Assembly: GCA_032629725.1 (NCBI GenBank)
Contig: JAFEVB010000026.1
Span: forward strand, 248,001 to 312,000
Source: Gremmenia infestans
Taxonomy: Eukaryota > Ascomycota > Leotiomycetes > Helotiales > Hamatocanthoscyphaceae
DNA length: 64,000 nucleotides
Direction: 5' to 3'
The notes below the pieces were generated by a model. The model worked only from the letters and a program-made list of their open reading frames with translations, was not told the DNA's origin and ran no database searches. The position numbers and the translations under genes were made by a program. This document shows, piece after piece, positions 34,676 through 46,519 of the stretch. Position 1 is the stretch's first letter. Each line of letters begins with the position of its first letter.

Positions 34676-36058
34676 AATACCGACACGCCTCCTGAGAGTT
34701 TAGGGGTGTTTGAAAGAATACAAATTCTCCCTAAATCGATGGTTGGGTCTTCTTTAACATATCGAAATCATAGGTGAAGTCTATGCAAGGTAGACCACGC
34801 AGTACCGTTCTTTGAATGAAAGTTAGTTCTGGAAACACTTGCCCCGAACCTTATTGCAACCCCTTTCCCATGACAAAGTCCCTATGAAGTGATTTCAGGA
34901 ACTTATCTATTGTTCAAGAACATTCCTTCCTTCCTTTTCTTCAAGAGCTCAGTTCAGGGATGGACACGCGCTGACTGATGTAAATGCAAATGAAATATTT
35001 GAAATGCAGGAGGATCAAGCACCACATTGAATCCTCATGTCAGAAACCGATATTTGGCTGCAGATTGGGGAGAAAGATTCGGATGTGTGATAAGCAAAAA
35101 TTGTTGCGTCAGTCACAATATGCACATGCACATGCACATTCTAGTAAAGATGACAAGGGTGGACGGGGGAGGATTCCTGCGTTACAGCACATAGTCAAGG
35201 TTTGGGAAGCGCAGAGCTCAAGGAGAATATTGGGAGTTGGGGGAGCATAATTGCATTGAACCGGTCGACAGGCGTCGCGGCCCGCTCCCGATGACCTTGC
35301 GATTATCGAGGATCATCTCAGTCTACTGCAGGTTTTAAGCGCCCTGACTTTCAGCCATTCAAGTCCTCCTTTTTCCATGAGCATGCGAACCATCATCCAT
35401 GTCGAGTATCAAAAACCGCAGTAGCCGGCGGCTCCTGTCATCGGCGCCTTCTTCAAAAATGTGTCTGTTCACCATGGAGTTTTGTTTGCTGTGGATCTTT
35501 TGCGACCGCTATTTCATGCAGTCTTCCTTCCTTTTCATGTGCATACAGCGCCATTCGTCACGAGCCCACCGGTGCAACCACCGGATGTGGCCCGCCCTTA
35601 ATTATTTGCTGGCAAATATGCAGCCATCACTACCGAGATGCTTGCTAAGTGTTTCCCGTCGAATCGAATGACTTCGAGGGCTCTAAATCAGCAAATCAAA
35701 AGCCCCGACGATCACATGACTGATCATTCTCCCAGTTGTCTGGATCCCATCTGCAGCCAGGGTGTGTTCCAGCGAATGGTGAACATATCTGCCCCGCCCC
35801 TAAGGCTAATCTTCCTCTCTTCTTTTGATTGCTAGACGCATAAATAGCTCAGAGAATCTCTCACATTAAGCCGGGTTTTGTGGAGTGTGCTTACTCTTAC
35901 CATGGTAAGCTGTCACCTTCATCTTGGCCCACATCCTGGGTTTATGCAAATCATCAAGAAATGCTTGTCCCAGATATTGGTTAGGCTTTGCAATAGTTAA
36001 CAGGTGAGGTTATTCATCCGGCGGCACAGGACTAGTTTTGATGTTCTGAATTAGATCA
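34676..36058. other. Intergenic, 1.4 kb
   Basis: ORFs at 34984-35250 and 35399-35671 are short, with no family match or splice structure. A small CACATG-type repeat is at about 35120-35140. I see no gene. Confidence 0.5.
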
Positions 36059-38456
36059 ATGGGCCCACCACGATCTAACCACATGGATTGCAATATGGCG
36101 GTCACGCAAAAGTCTCAAGAGAAGATATTGCGCGAGGTAATTGATAGGATCCTCGTTCATTTGACGGGTATTGACGACCTAAAACCTGTCGATGAGTTGG
36201 GAGAAGAGACTCCTATCCAGCGATACATTTCGTGCATTCCAATGGACAGGCAGTGGGATGTATTGCGTTATCGTTCGGTCAACAAAATATTTAATGATGT
36301 TTACAAAGATCGATTCCACCATGGAAGCCCTTCATGGGATGTCTTACCGTCAGAACTCAAGGAGAAAATTCTAGACTATCTCGTTCCGAAGCCGAATATC
36401 CTCACAATTGATACGCGAAGTTATCTCAGCCTAGAAAGCTTTGCATCTGTGGAACCTGGTGCGCCGTATGAATCAGATAACCTTTCAAACTTCGTAGGTA
36501 ATCACCAGATTCTTCTCTTGGTCTTGCCTAAATGCTGCTCCCACAGGCGCTGGTCAACAGACAATGTCGGGAACTTGGTCTCAAGCGGCAGTTCGCACGC
36601 CTTACCGTCGATTTCTCTCTTGAGGGGTTTAATAGATTACAACGTATAGCGGAGAAGAACATTCTGGCGACAAACGTTTTGAAACTTTCATATATGGTGC
36701 CTCGCTTTTATCTACAGGGTAATTCCAACTATAGGACATCCCTCTTTCCAGCTGACAAAAGCTTCTAGGCAGACCAGGCTTCGAAAGACTACTTGCCGAT
36801 CAACAAAGAGAGACGGAGACACTTGAGAGGCAACTTCAGGAGAGACGCCCGAGGCAAGGAACGAGTCAAATTCGCGCCCGGCTCGAGCAAAGTAGATTCC
36901 ATGAAACGCGAATTAAAAAGCAAATGGAAGTAAGTCAAGTGTTGTTATCTCTTTTGCAACAAAAGTCATTCCCATAAGCTTTTGCCTTCGATTATTTTCG
37001 TAGATGGGTTTAATTATTCAGACACTCATCGCTGACTCCCTCCCCGCGACAGAAGGCAGAGAGCCAAAGACGAATTGTCGGAGAGGATATGGATTTCGAA
37101 GTGCTAAAATCCGCACTACAGTCTTTCAAAAATTTACAGCAAATTCGATTAATGCCGCTTGAAAACGAGAACGATAGACGTTGGTACAGGTTTTTGAAAC
37201 GCTATCATGCTCCAGATGCAGAAGACTTCAGCGTAAGCAATTTCTCAATACAATATATCGTTTTAATGTCTTTTCGAACAAGCTCTGGGATCTTGCTATC
37301 CCATTGAGGGGCCCCTGAGACGTTCTTGAATCACAAATACATTTCTTGCTCATGCAATGCTGATTTTGAGAGCTCGCAGTGGGCAGCCGCGTGCGAACGT
37401 GCGGTGAACACGTTGGTGGAAGCAGTGTTGCAATCGAACTCAAAGGTCGAACGGTTCTCTTGCCGGCTGATGATCCTCCAAACACCACTGTCGCTCACAC
37501 GCGACTCAGAGGTCACAATGTCGACTGGTATTGCACGACTGAAATGCCTAGAGCTGCATGTCGTGGACCGCATGGATTTAGCCGAAGTGAGAGCCCAACT
37601 ATCCGGACTCTGCAAAGAAGTTCTCAGGCAAGCTGTAAATCTCGAGGGGCTGCATATAGGATTTAGGGACCGAGTATCACTTCCACTAGAAGCTGTGTTC
37701 AACAATGTGAGATTGGAGAAACTCAAGTATGCCGGCATACATATGTGGTCTCTACATGATGAAGAGGTCACAAACTTCTTGCGCAGGCACCGCAACAGTC
37801 TTAAGGCCTTACGTCTTCGGAACGTGTATTTGAAGGAAGGTAGCAGATGGGACAGGATCCTCAGAATTATTCGACAAGAACTGAAAGGTTTGAAGTGGAT
37901 TAGTCTGAGAGGAATTGGCTACCTCGATACGTTTCCTACTGGGGCAGTGTTTGATGATTCCGATTCCGATTCAGATATGCATTTGAACGACACAAGCGAA
38001 TCCAATGAGGAAGACGACGAGGGGGAGGGGCTTGGGACAGATCATTCTAACGATGTATCACTTGCAAGTCAAATGGAGCTTGAAGGAGTAGATGTCAATG
38101 GATCCGAGGATTCAGACCCCGATGAGTCTGATAGAACAGAGTCTGACGAGACTGAAGATATTGGCTCGGAGAGCGATGGTGAGAATGACGGAGAAGGCAG
38201 TGAGGTTGGGCAAGCTCTTCATGACAACTTTATTAGTGATTCTACGATGGTTTATCATTCAACAATCCCAGAAAGCCCGGTCAATAGTCAACACCAATAC
38301 CAACGACTGCAGTCCGACTGCGCTTGCTTCGATGGAAATGGCAATGCTTGGAATGACCTTGATGACGATGGTATCAGGGTAGGAAAACTGCAATGGAAGC
38401 GATGGGAGAGGTGGGCTGTCAAGCGCTGCGAGTTGCACGATGAAAAGGTTTCATAA
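36059..38456 (+). CDS. F-box-like protein with acidic C-terminus
   Basis: The model is join(36059..36493, 36547..36718, 36769..36929, 37053..37232, 37380..38456), 674 residues. Introns are 53, 50, 123 and 147 bp, all GT-AG and in frame. An F-box-like helix set lies near residues 92-112 (SPSWDVLPSELKEKILDYLV), and the next exon starts LVNRQCRELG, typical of this fungal family. A short coiled, Arg/Glu/Gln-rich segment follows (QRETETLERQLQERR). The large last exon has leucine-rich, repeat-like stretches (LKCLELHVVDRMDLAEVR, LEGLHIGF, LKALRLRNVYLKEG, LKWISLRGIGYL), and then a long Asp/Glu/Ser tail from about residue 510 to 620. By family logic it would recruit substrates to an SCF ligase, but no substrate is known. 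Alternative ATGs at residues 9 and 13 cannot be excluded. The gene is convergent with the dehydrogenase, 96 bp apart. Confidence 0.75.
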
Positions 38457-38552
38457 CCGGGGTAGGAGACAACACATCTTCATGTTTATCAAACCAGGCC
38501 TTCTTTCGATTCCTACCTCGAAAGCTCGTTTCTTAAAAGCAATTCTCCCATT

Positions 38553-39648
38553 TTAAAAAAGAATTTGACCGCCATCTGTTTTTGTCAGCATTAGATTCCC
38601 TTGGATATTCTCGAGAACCGGGCCCTCGGGACATGCTAAGAAAGGCAGATTATGACTTACCAACAACAAGGTCCGCTCCTTTAGTTCCACGTTAGCTGGT
38701 TGGATAATGGTACAGGGGCATTGATAGGGCCATACCATTCATATACGTTCCTGCACTAGATGATAGAAGAACGACAGCGCCTGTAAGCTCTGATGGAGCT
38801 CCCATCCTCCCTGTGGGATTCCGTTCCGCCCAAATCCTGCGACACTCAGCTACCCCGTCTCCTTCATTCAGAATCGTATCCGCATATCCTGGGCTAATCG
38901 AATTTACCCTAATTCCATACCTCGACCACTCCGCTGCCAAGCCATTCTTCAACGTCAAAAGGGCAGCTTTGCTGACGTTATACGCAACTTGTGGCTGAGG
39001 GTAGTTGACTCGGTGGCCAGAGATTGATGCAGTGAAAACAATGCTTCCACCGGTACCCTGGGCAATCATCTTTCTAGCAACAGCTTGAGAGACCAAAAAG
39101 CAACCGGTAGTATTGATATCAAGGATCTTTCGCCACTGAGCAGCTGTCATGTCGATGGCGTGGTGGCAGCCAACAACACCGGCAAAGCAAAGGAGCACAT
39201 CGATGGACCCAAGAAGGCTGGCAGCCTCTTCGACACCTTTCGCGACAGCCACATCATCCGTGATGTCGACTTGTTTGAAATCTATCTTTGCTCCTGGAAA
39301 CTCTTTTTCTAGCTCCTCGACCTTAGTTTGTGCTTGAGCTGGATTGACATCAAAGATCATCAAGCCGGCCAGCCCATGCTCAAGGAGGGCACGAGCAGCA
39401 GCAAATCCCAGAGATCCTGCTCCACCCGTTACTCTGATATATAGTCAGCTCTGTCTTTTATAAGATGGAAAAGTCTGTTACATGGCGTTTCCTTGAACTT
39501 CGAATCTCAACTTTGCTCTCCCTTCAGCGTTGACGGATGCGGGTAGTGGGCGTGGTGGTGCTGTCTTTGAAGTCTCGTCTCCTTTGCTGAATACCATCTG
39601 CGGTAACACCCGGGAAGTTAAGGCATCCCGTTCCGATGTTGGTGCCAT
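38553..39648 (-). CDS. Short-chain dehydrogenase/reductase (sugar-alcohol type)
   Basis: The model is complement(join(38553..38575, 38661..38678, 38736..39433, 39482..39648)), 301 residues. The introns are 48, 57 and 85 bp. The third exon is only 18 nt, and the last is 23 nt. Together they give the classical SDR ending NGADLVVDGGQILF, whereas reading through would give an unrelated tail. The Rossmann motif TGGAGSLG is near residues 58-65, CFAGVVG near 138-144, the catalytic Ser lies in VFTASISG, and YNVSK gives Tyr207 and Lys211. This resembles fungal NADP(H)-dependent sorbose/mannitol/arabinitol-type reductases with an N-terminal extension of about 50 residues; the extension has no obvious targeting signal. 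The substrate is not determined by sequence. It is divergent from the Atg28-like gene. Confidence 0.88.
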
Positions 39649-40360
39649 GGTTGTTTTGGGGTATAATTAAGACTTAATACAGTGATTTGATCAAGAAAGT
39701 TTCTCCTAATGCGAAGATCTATATATTTTAGTTATACTGAGGTAGGCTTGGAGATTCTGGGTTTATAGTTAGAGTCTTCTAGTTGAAATGATGCGGTAGA
39801 ACGATTAATGTAACCTTATGAAGATGGTGAACAGCTCCTTAGACTTGGACTTGGACTGGACTGTTTTCGAGACTTGAGGCAACACTTTGATGAGAACAAT
39901 GAGACAAAATTGATCTTTGGGGAAGAAATAGAATGCTTTTATATCTTCTCCAACTTCATCGGACTTCTGTCACCCGTACCAGCGGGGCAAGTCAGCCGAA
40001 GGGCAGGTACTACGAGAAGCTCCATACCAAAAAGCTTACCTGAAGCTCATTACCACCCTCCAGAAGCTTGATATTTGCTCCATACTGAGTATTCGAGACT
40101 CATCAGAGCCGGGAAATATTCACATGACCCCATGTCTCAGCATAGCGAGCAAGGATAGTTAATATATTTTCAGATGACCATTTTTAAACATGTGCACACA
40201 CCCAAACCGCTAGGAATCGCAGCCTTATTACAAGAAGCTTTACCCTTCGCTCCAAACCTGTGCATCACTTCTTTATAGGAATATGAATATTTCAAATCCT
40301 TAATAAGCTGCCAGAGCAAACAACACCATAGGCGCTCCAAAATTTACCCTGCCACAAACA
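39649..40360. other. Intergenic, 0.7 kb, divergent promoters
   Basis: Between the divergent dehydrogenase and Atg28-like genes. A small TGGACTTGGACT duplication is at about 39842-39857. No gene seen. Confidence 0.5.
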
Positions 40361-42040
40361 ATGTCACCAACATCCTTCTTCACCCGTTCCCTCTCCCGCG
40401 ACAGCTCCCAAAGCAACCCTCTCCTTCCACAAGACTCCAACCGGAACTCCTTCTCCCTCCAGAACCTTTCTCCCCGCGAAGCAAGCTCCCGCACAGCTTC
40501 ACCCTCACCTCCGCCAGATTTCTATAGACACTCGAATCCCCAGCACACATACAACGCATCACCAAGCCCTTCTCCCTCTCCCTCCAGAACCAAAGCCCCA
40601 GCCCGCAGAATCCAGTTCGCCGCTCCTCCACCCCCAATAGCTACCTCCGTCTTCCTGCAACCACCTACCAAATCCCACAAGCATGAAAACAAGGGCTGGG
40701 ATGCCCCGTCGAAGAGGAGCGGGAGTCCGCAGTTGCACCGCGGGAACTCAATTATAGACCCTCTGGTGAATCTCGAGAGGAGGGAGAAGGCGATACAGCA
40801 TGAGCTACAGCTATTACTTGATGCGCAGTCCGCGGGCTTGGTACAAGGGTTTGGAGGCACGGGCGAGGAGGGTAGTGATGCGGGAAGTAGCACGCCTACA
40901 TCACGGTCTGTACACGCAAATTCCGCGAGAAGCAGAAGTCGCAATGGAGGGATTGTGCCGGTGCGGCAGCCGAAACGGAAGACTATTGGGTTAAAGGGGG
41001 CGCGGAGGGGACTACTACGGGATATGGGAGAGCTGGTTGTAATCAAGAGTGAGGAGGTGGGGATTTTGGATGAGGAGATTGAGCGGAGAGGTGAGGTTCT
41101 TGCGCAGGTCGAGACATGGGAGAAGAGGATTGATGGCGCGAGAGAACAACTTTCTGGGTACGCTGGGGACGAAGGAGGAGGTGAAGAGGCTGCGGAACTT
41201 GCAGAGCTACGGACTGAGGAACGGGCTGTGGAAAATGAGATCAGGGAGATGGAGGATAGGCTTCTGCAGATGAAGGCAAGGAAACGCTGGTTGGGGGAAC
41301 AGGTTAAAGAGTCTGTGAACCGCCGTGAGGCGAGGCTAAGTAGCTATCGAGGGGCGCTGAGGGAAGCGGAGGGGCAGGTTAAGGAATTTTTGAGACGGCC
41401 GTCGGTTCCTGTGTCTGTAATCATGGGTGGTGAAGAGGGCTTCTACGCGCTGCCTCCTAGTAGGAGGACGCTCGGTATGGCTAGGGAGTGGTGGCTGAAA
41501 GAGTCGGCTTCCCTTACGACCAAGAAAGAAGAAACGGAGAAGGAGAAGCAAGCTCTGGAGGAGGGAGCGTTAATGTGGGAAGATGCTGTGGGTGTTGTTA
41601 GTGAGTTTGAGGACGAGCTTAGGAAACAGATGAAGAGTGGTGAGGCGCAGGATAAGCAGCTGTTCAAGAGTCAGGTTGCGAAGATGGGAGTGCTTATTGA
41701 AAAGCTTAAAGATATCATGGGGACGGCGGAGGATAGAGGTTGGAATCTGTTGATTTGTGCTGTAGGGGCTGAGTTGCAGGCATTTACAGAAGGAGAGGGG
41801 CTTCTGAGAAGTGCATTGGAGTTTGCGGAGCAGCAGCAGAAGGATGATGATGAAGCAGGTGGAGTTGCTACGAATGGTCTGAATGAACTGAGCGGGTTGG
41901 AGCATGGGAAGGCTGGAAAGGCAGCAGAAAGTCAAAGGAGTGAGAGCGTTGAGCGGGAGGAGAGTGAAGATGATGATCCCAACCTGGCGGAATTGATGAT
42001 TGATCATGAGAGCGGGGATGTAGATCAGAGCAGCGTATGA
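40361..42040 (+). CDS. Coiled-coil protein, probably Atg28-like
   Basis: A single exon of 559 residues. Residues 1-120 are Ser/Pro-rich and disordered. A conserved segment follows at about 133-160 (IDPLVNLERREKAIQHELQL then LLDAQSAGLVQGFG), which I associate with the fungal autophagy protein Atg28. Two coiled-coil regions come next (about residues 225-335 and 385-425), then a conserved block EDRGWNLLICAVGAELQAF near 465-485 and an acidic tail ending ELMIDHESGDVDQSSV. Atg28 works with Atg17/Atg29-type scaffolds and in peroxisome degradation in yeasts. The assignment rests on the two short conserved blocks and overall layout and should be treated as tentative; a generic coiled-coil scaffold is the alternative. 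The gene is convergent with the DUF1748 gene. Confidence 0.6.
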   Translation: MSPTSFFTRSLSRDSSQSNPLLPQDSNRNSFSLQNLSPREASSRTASPSPPPDFYRHSNPQHTYNASPSPSPSPSRTKAPARRIQFAAPPPPIATSVFLQPPTKSHKHENKGWDAPSKRSGSPQLHRGNSIIDPLVNLERREKAIQHELQLLLDAQSAGLVQGFGGTGEEGSDAGSSTPTSRSVHANSARSRSRNGGIVPVRQPKRKTIGLKGARRGLLRDMGELVVIKSEEVGILDEEIERRGEVLAQVETWEKRIDGAREQLSGYAGDEGGGEEAAELAELRTEERAVENEIREMEDRLLQMKARKRWLGEQVKESVNRREARLSSYRGALREAEGQVKEFLRRPSVPVSVIMGGEEGFYALPPSRRTLGMAREWWLKESASLTTKKEETEKEKQALEEGALMWEDAVGVVSEFEDELRKQMKSGEAQDKQLFKSQVAKMGVLIEKLKDIMGTAEDRGWNLLICAVGAELQAFTEGEGLLRSALEFAEQQQKDDDEAGGVATNGLNELSGLEHGKAGKAAESQRSESVEREESEDDDPNLAELMIDHESGDVDQSSV

Positions 42041-42704
42041 TACCAGAACCAATTACACCTATTGGATTAATAGATTGAATTGATTTGCTTTCTCTCCTAT
42101 CCAGACAATTACAGCCATAAATACAATGTCCAAATCGTGTAAAACAACCCAGTAAGAGGGGGATATAAAAGTCTCGGCAAAGTTGGGAGAATACAAAGAA
42201 GCCAAACCCCTCGTTTATCTCCATTAGAAGGTCACACGATTTGGGATTTAGAAGATTCAACTGCCTCTACTTCTTCCTCATGTGAACTCTGAGTCTCATG
42301 TCTCACGTCTCACGTGCATAGCGCTTGCGACTACGGAGTGAAGTCCGAAGTTCGGGTATAGTCGGCCCCTCGGTCGAGAGGGGTTGATTCGGGGAGAGTT
42401 AGAGCGGAGTGTGGAGCAGAAACAGATTCGAGGGAGCACTTGTTTGGGTCTGCATTTCTTTTTTGGCTGGATATGAATTTTCCCTTTATCCTTGAAAGGA
42501 TTTCTATATACTTCATGATTGAGAAGAAGGACCTTTCGCCTGCGGTGCACCCAAAGACTCAGTATCAAACATTCCATACAAGACAACCCAAGAACGCCAA
42601 AGACTCCTCGAATGGCCACATCCCCTTCTGCATGCCATATCCAAATTCGTGTCCGTTACATGCCATCGTGTCGATAACCTACTCCTCCTGGGAATATGGC
42701 GAGA
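42041..42704. other. Intergenic, 0.66 kb, convergent 3' flanks
   Basis: Between the 3' ends of the Atg28-like gene and the DUF1748 gene. ORFs on both strands here (for example 42296-42619) are shadows without families. A tandem GTCTCAC-type duplication is at about 42293-42315. Confidence 0.5.
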
Positions 42705-43223
42705 TTATCTCTTCCTCTCGAAAAAGCTGCTGGACCCTGCGAATGCCACGGATGAATCCATCACCCACTCGCCCACGCCGAGGTACTTTTCGATCCAGAC
42801 GTTGATATCTTTGCTTTCCGTAATGGTTTCTTTCTTGAAACTGCGAACAGGATATGTTAGCCAAAGTGTTTTCAGCTTATCACCGCCAGGTCTTCAACAC
42901 GGCTCTGAGTAACACCCCTCCCAGCCTCCCAGGATCGACTCGAGCCAAGATTGTCCTCGCAAATGGGTTGTAGGAAACGTACGTTAAACCGGTCGATCGT
43001 CTCATACCAGCGAGGAAAGTGGAGACTACGAGAAGAAGTCAGCGGGTATCCTTGAAGCTCATAAGATGCAGGAGCCTCAGAGAAGACATACTCAAAACAG
43101 CATCAAACGCATAGTGAGCTACTTTTCCGACCTTTCCCCACAAGCCAAATGTTAGTAGGTTGAGCAGCTGGGTTGATTAGGATCCAGTCACTCGACTTGG
43201 GGGGCGGGAAGACTGACAACCAT
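42705..43223 (-). CDS. DUF1748 family small protein (74 aa), four exons
   Basis: The model is complement(join(42705..42840, 42983..43025, 43092..43131, 43218..43223)). Exon 1 is six bases, ATG GTT. The introns are 86, 66 and 142 bp; the first has a TACTAAC branch point and AAG acceptor, the second a GTATGT donor, and the third a GTACGT donor. Spliced, the protein begins MVVGKVAHYAFDAVLISTFL and continues AGMRRSTGLTFKKETITESK, then WIEKYLGVGEWVMDSSVA and ends in an SSSFFERKR-type tail. This is the full fungal DUF1748 pattern (yeast Mco6 group), so the unlikely-looking exon chain is well supported. The family is small, with one hydrophobic helix near the N-terminus, and is reported as mitochondrial in yeast; its function is unknown. 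No single open frame in this stretch exposes the gene. Confidence 0.88.
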
Positions 43224-44085
43224 GGCTGCGGATATAGGTGAATCTGCTTCGAGGAAAGAGACGGTGGCTTGGTGGTGATGGTGTATGAGCTTGAATACGG
43301 AGTGTGGAATACAGAACGGTAAGAGTTGATCCTCCTGCTCTCTGTGTTGCAAGACAAGACAAGACTGACCGTGTCAAGAGGCAATAGGGTACACGGCAGG
43401 TGCGATTAGCGATGGCGGGACAACCTGCAGGTGCACAGCACAGCTAAATGTTGCTGCCTCAGGCGTATAAATTACCTACGGTAAAATACGGCGGTAGGTA
43501 CGGTAAGGTACGGTAAGGTACATAGGTATCTTATCGATAATACCTACAGTATACCCACCGGGCCGAATTGCACTGGCGGCTCGACCCTCACCAATCATTT
43601 CTTGCGTGGGGTTGAATCTGCGTGTTTGCGTGTTTGCGCATCAGGCCTTTTGTCCCATCATCTCACCATATCATCTCCCAAGCAAAGATTAGAGAGGATT
43701 TTTCAAGGAACCTGTGAGTACATCCCCGATCCTTCCGCGTTGTATTATATATTATATTATAAATTCGCTTTCCCCCCAGTTGATTACGCTCTCCTGTTAC
43801 TTCAACTATTACCCGCATTGGGAAGGAAATATTTGTTCACGCTATTTGTCTCAACCCCACCAAGATAAACTTAAGATAAAACGGGTGAGAGTTGACCATT
43901 TTTCTTCCAGAAAACCATCATCTTTATAAATCGCCAGGCAGTCTTGCTCATCCTACCATCCTACCACCTTCGTCGATACCTCTTCCTCTACGCTGCATTC
44001 CTAGAAATAAGAATATTTAGCGAACGCCTCCGAACCTTCTACCTCAAAAGTTCCCGTCGCACCAGCCCACCTTCCCTCCTTCATC
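43224..44085. promoter_or_regulatory. Divergent promoter region, DUF1748 gene / pyruvate kinase
   Basis: An 862-bp interval. It contains clustered GGTAAGGTA/TAGGTA motifs (43475-43555), a CCAAT at about 43590, and a pyrimidine-rich leader before the pyruvate kinase ATG (43960-44085), typical of highly expressed fungal genes. A GTGAGT at 43714 and a CCCCCCAG at 43772-43779 could bound a 66-bp leader intron. Confidence 0.5.
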
Positions 44086-45732
44086 ATGGCTACTGCAATG
44101 GATCACCTCTCATCAGGCTCGACAAAGATCGAGTGGCTCTCGCAGCTGAACACCGAATTCAAGCCCACGAAGAATTACCGCCGTACTTCAATCATCTGCA
44201 CAATTGGCCCCAAGACAAACTCTGTCAAGGCTATCAACGAGCTCCGAACTGCTGGTCTCAATGTTGTTCGCATGAACTTCTCCCACGGCTCCTACGAGTA
44301 TCACCAGTCTGTCATTGACAACTCCCGCGCAGCCGAGAAGGCACAGTCTGGGCGTCAGCTTGCTATTGCTCTAGACACCAAGGGCCCCGAGATCAGGACT
44401 GGAAACACTGCTGGAGATATAGACATCCCGATCTCGGCCGGCGCCGAGATCAACATTACCACCGACGACAAATATGCTACTTCGTGTGACGATAAGAACA
44501 TGTGAGTTGGGGCTGAGCACTACAGAATCTGCTGCTTCCTTCTTCGTGCGCTGAGACTAATCATGGTTAGGTATGTCGACTACAAGAACATCACCAAGGT
44601 GATCGAGAAGGGCCGCATCATCTATGTTGACGACGGAGTCCTTGCCTTTGATGTCCTCGACGTTGTTGACGACAAGACTATCCGTGCCCGTGCCCGCAAC
44701 AACGGCAAGATCTCCTCCAAGAAGGGTGTCAACCTCCCCAACACCGACGTCGACCTTCCAGCCTTGTCCGAGAAGGACCAAGCCGATCTCCGATTTGGTG
44801 TCAAGAACAACGTTGATATGGTTTTTGCCTCCTTCATTCGCAGAGGAGATGATATCAAGTCTATCCGCAAGGTCCTTGGAGAAGATGGAGCCCACATCCA
44901 GATCATTGCCAAGATCGAGAACAGACAAGGTCTAAACAATTTTGCTGAGATCCTCGAGGAAACTGATGGTGTTATGGTCGCTCGTGGTGACTTGGGTATT
45001 GAGATCCCAGCCGCTGAGGTGTTTGCAGCCCAAAAGAAGATGATTGCCATGTGCAACATCGCCGGAAAGCCAGTCATCTGTGCCACTCAAATGCTTGAGT
45101 CCATGATCTACAACCCGCGCCCCACCCGTGCCGAGATCAGTGATGTGGGTAATGCTGTTACGGATGGTGCCGACTGTGTCATGTTGTCCGGTGAGACTGC
45201 CAAGGGTAGTTATCCAAATGAGGCAGTGAAGGAGATGCACGAAACCTGCTTGAAGGCCGAGAACACCATCGCGTACGTTTCCCACTTCGAGGAGCTTCAA
45301 GACCTTGTGAAGCGACCTGTTAGCATCGTTGAGTCATGCGCCATGGCTGCTGTTCGTGCAAGCTTGGACATGAACGCTGGTGCTATCATCGTCCTCTCCA
45401 CCAGTGGTGAGAGCGCACGTCTTCTCTCCAAGTACAGACCGGTCTGCCCGATCTTTATGGTCACCCGAAACGCCTCCGCTTCCCGATTTGCTCACTTGTA
45501 TCGTGGTGTTTATCCCTTCTACTTTGCAGAGCAGAAGCCAGATTTCAACAAGGTCAACTGGCAAGAAGATGTGGACCGAAGAATCAAGTGGGGTATTTCC
45601 GAGGCTTTGAAGCTCAAGGTTCTGACACAAGGCGAGACTGTTGTCGTTGTGCAAGGATGGAAGGGCGGTATGGGTAATACTAACACTCTTCGTGTGATAA
45701 AGGCTGAGAAGAATCTCGGATTACTCGAGTAA
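44086..45732 (+). CDS. PYK1: Pyruvate kinase
   Basis: The model is join(44086..44501, 44571..45732), 525 residues, the normal length for fungal pyruvate kinase. The 69-bp intron (GTGAGT to TAG) joins DDKNMYVDYKN in frame. It catalyses phosphoenolpyruvate plus ADP to pyruvate plus ATP, the last step of glycolysis, in the cytosol. Signatures are [16 protein letters not shown] near the N-terminus, [26 protein letters not shown], the catalytic [28 protein letters not shown], the [15 protein letters not shown] active-site loop, [15 protein letters not shown] and the C-terminal allosteric domain ending EKNLGLLE. All expected key residues appear present. Codon use is strongly C-ending compared with neighbours, consistent with high expression. 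Confidence 0.97.
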
Positions 45733-46519
45733 GAAGCCTCCAAGATTGTCAATCAAAATCAGCCAGCGTCATCGAGCTCTCTCAGAGCAAGTTACAGCCG
45801 CCCGCCGACGGAATGAGATCGTCCATACCTCCAAAAATGAACCCAGGTGCAGAAGAATGACAGGTGGACTTGTACGCAGAAGTTATCACAATGGTCTATA
45901 GAGAGCTAATATACAATACATTTTCCCAAATCTCTAATCTAATTTCGTCGTGGTAAAAAGGTTCATATTTAAGCGAACTAGACCCCTATGCCCTCCCCCA
46001 CCCCCATTGGGGATATTTCTATCTTCATATTACATGAATCAGGTAACAGCTTTTACTCGTTAGTCTTGCACCAATTTAGATCCCGAGTACTGTAGGTCTG
46101 GTCTATCTCAGGCTGTCATAATGTTTTGTTTTATTCATTCCTTTTCAGGACTGGTTCGACCCCTTCCCGTCCTTACGGTCCCAGGCTTTCAAATGATATC
46201 TTACCAAACTTACCAGTCGAGAATGTAATTTTCACTAGTAGGTTCTATAAAACATATCCTCTTTGAAAACCCACACTTTTCTTCAAAACTTTATACCCTT
46301 CACCAACTCTCACAAAGTTATCCAAATATCTTGCATCTGTCAATTCCATCACTTCCATACCAAGACACTAAATACCAGGATCTTCGATATCAAGAGATCC
46401 AACAATCATCACACCTAGAAGTATTCCAAAAGTTTACGGGTCTACCATTGTCTGACTGCCACCCGATCTCTTCCACAGAGACCATCTGCTGATCACTTCC
46501 ACAGGAAAACCTATCAGAG
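45733..46519. other. Intergenic, 0.8 kb
   Basis: 3' flank of pyruvate kinase and promoter of the next gene. No reading frame, repeat or RNA gene recognised. Confidence 0.5.

Noticed and set aside
36498..36546. GTAATC donor at 36498 for the first intron of the F-box-like gene
   Set aside because: It leaves the wrong phase; GTAGGT at 36494 keeps the frame and gives NFALVNRQCRELG.
38636..38660. 25-nt intron after the dehydrogenase micro-exon
   Set aside because: Too short to splice, and it yields an unrelated tail; the 85-nt intron to 38576 gives the conserved VVDGG ending.
42440..42805. Plus-strand 121-codon frame and the overlapping 42649-42912 frame
   Set aside because: The minus strand of the same stretch encodes the conserved last exon of the DUF1748 gene.
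46138..46165. GGTTCGACCCC, resembling a tRNA B box
   Set aside because: The flanks cannot form a T stem and there is no A box or acceptor stem nearby.
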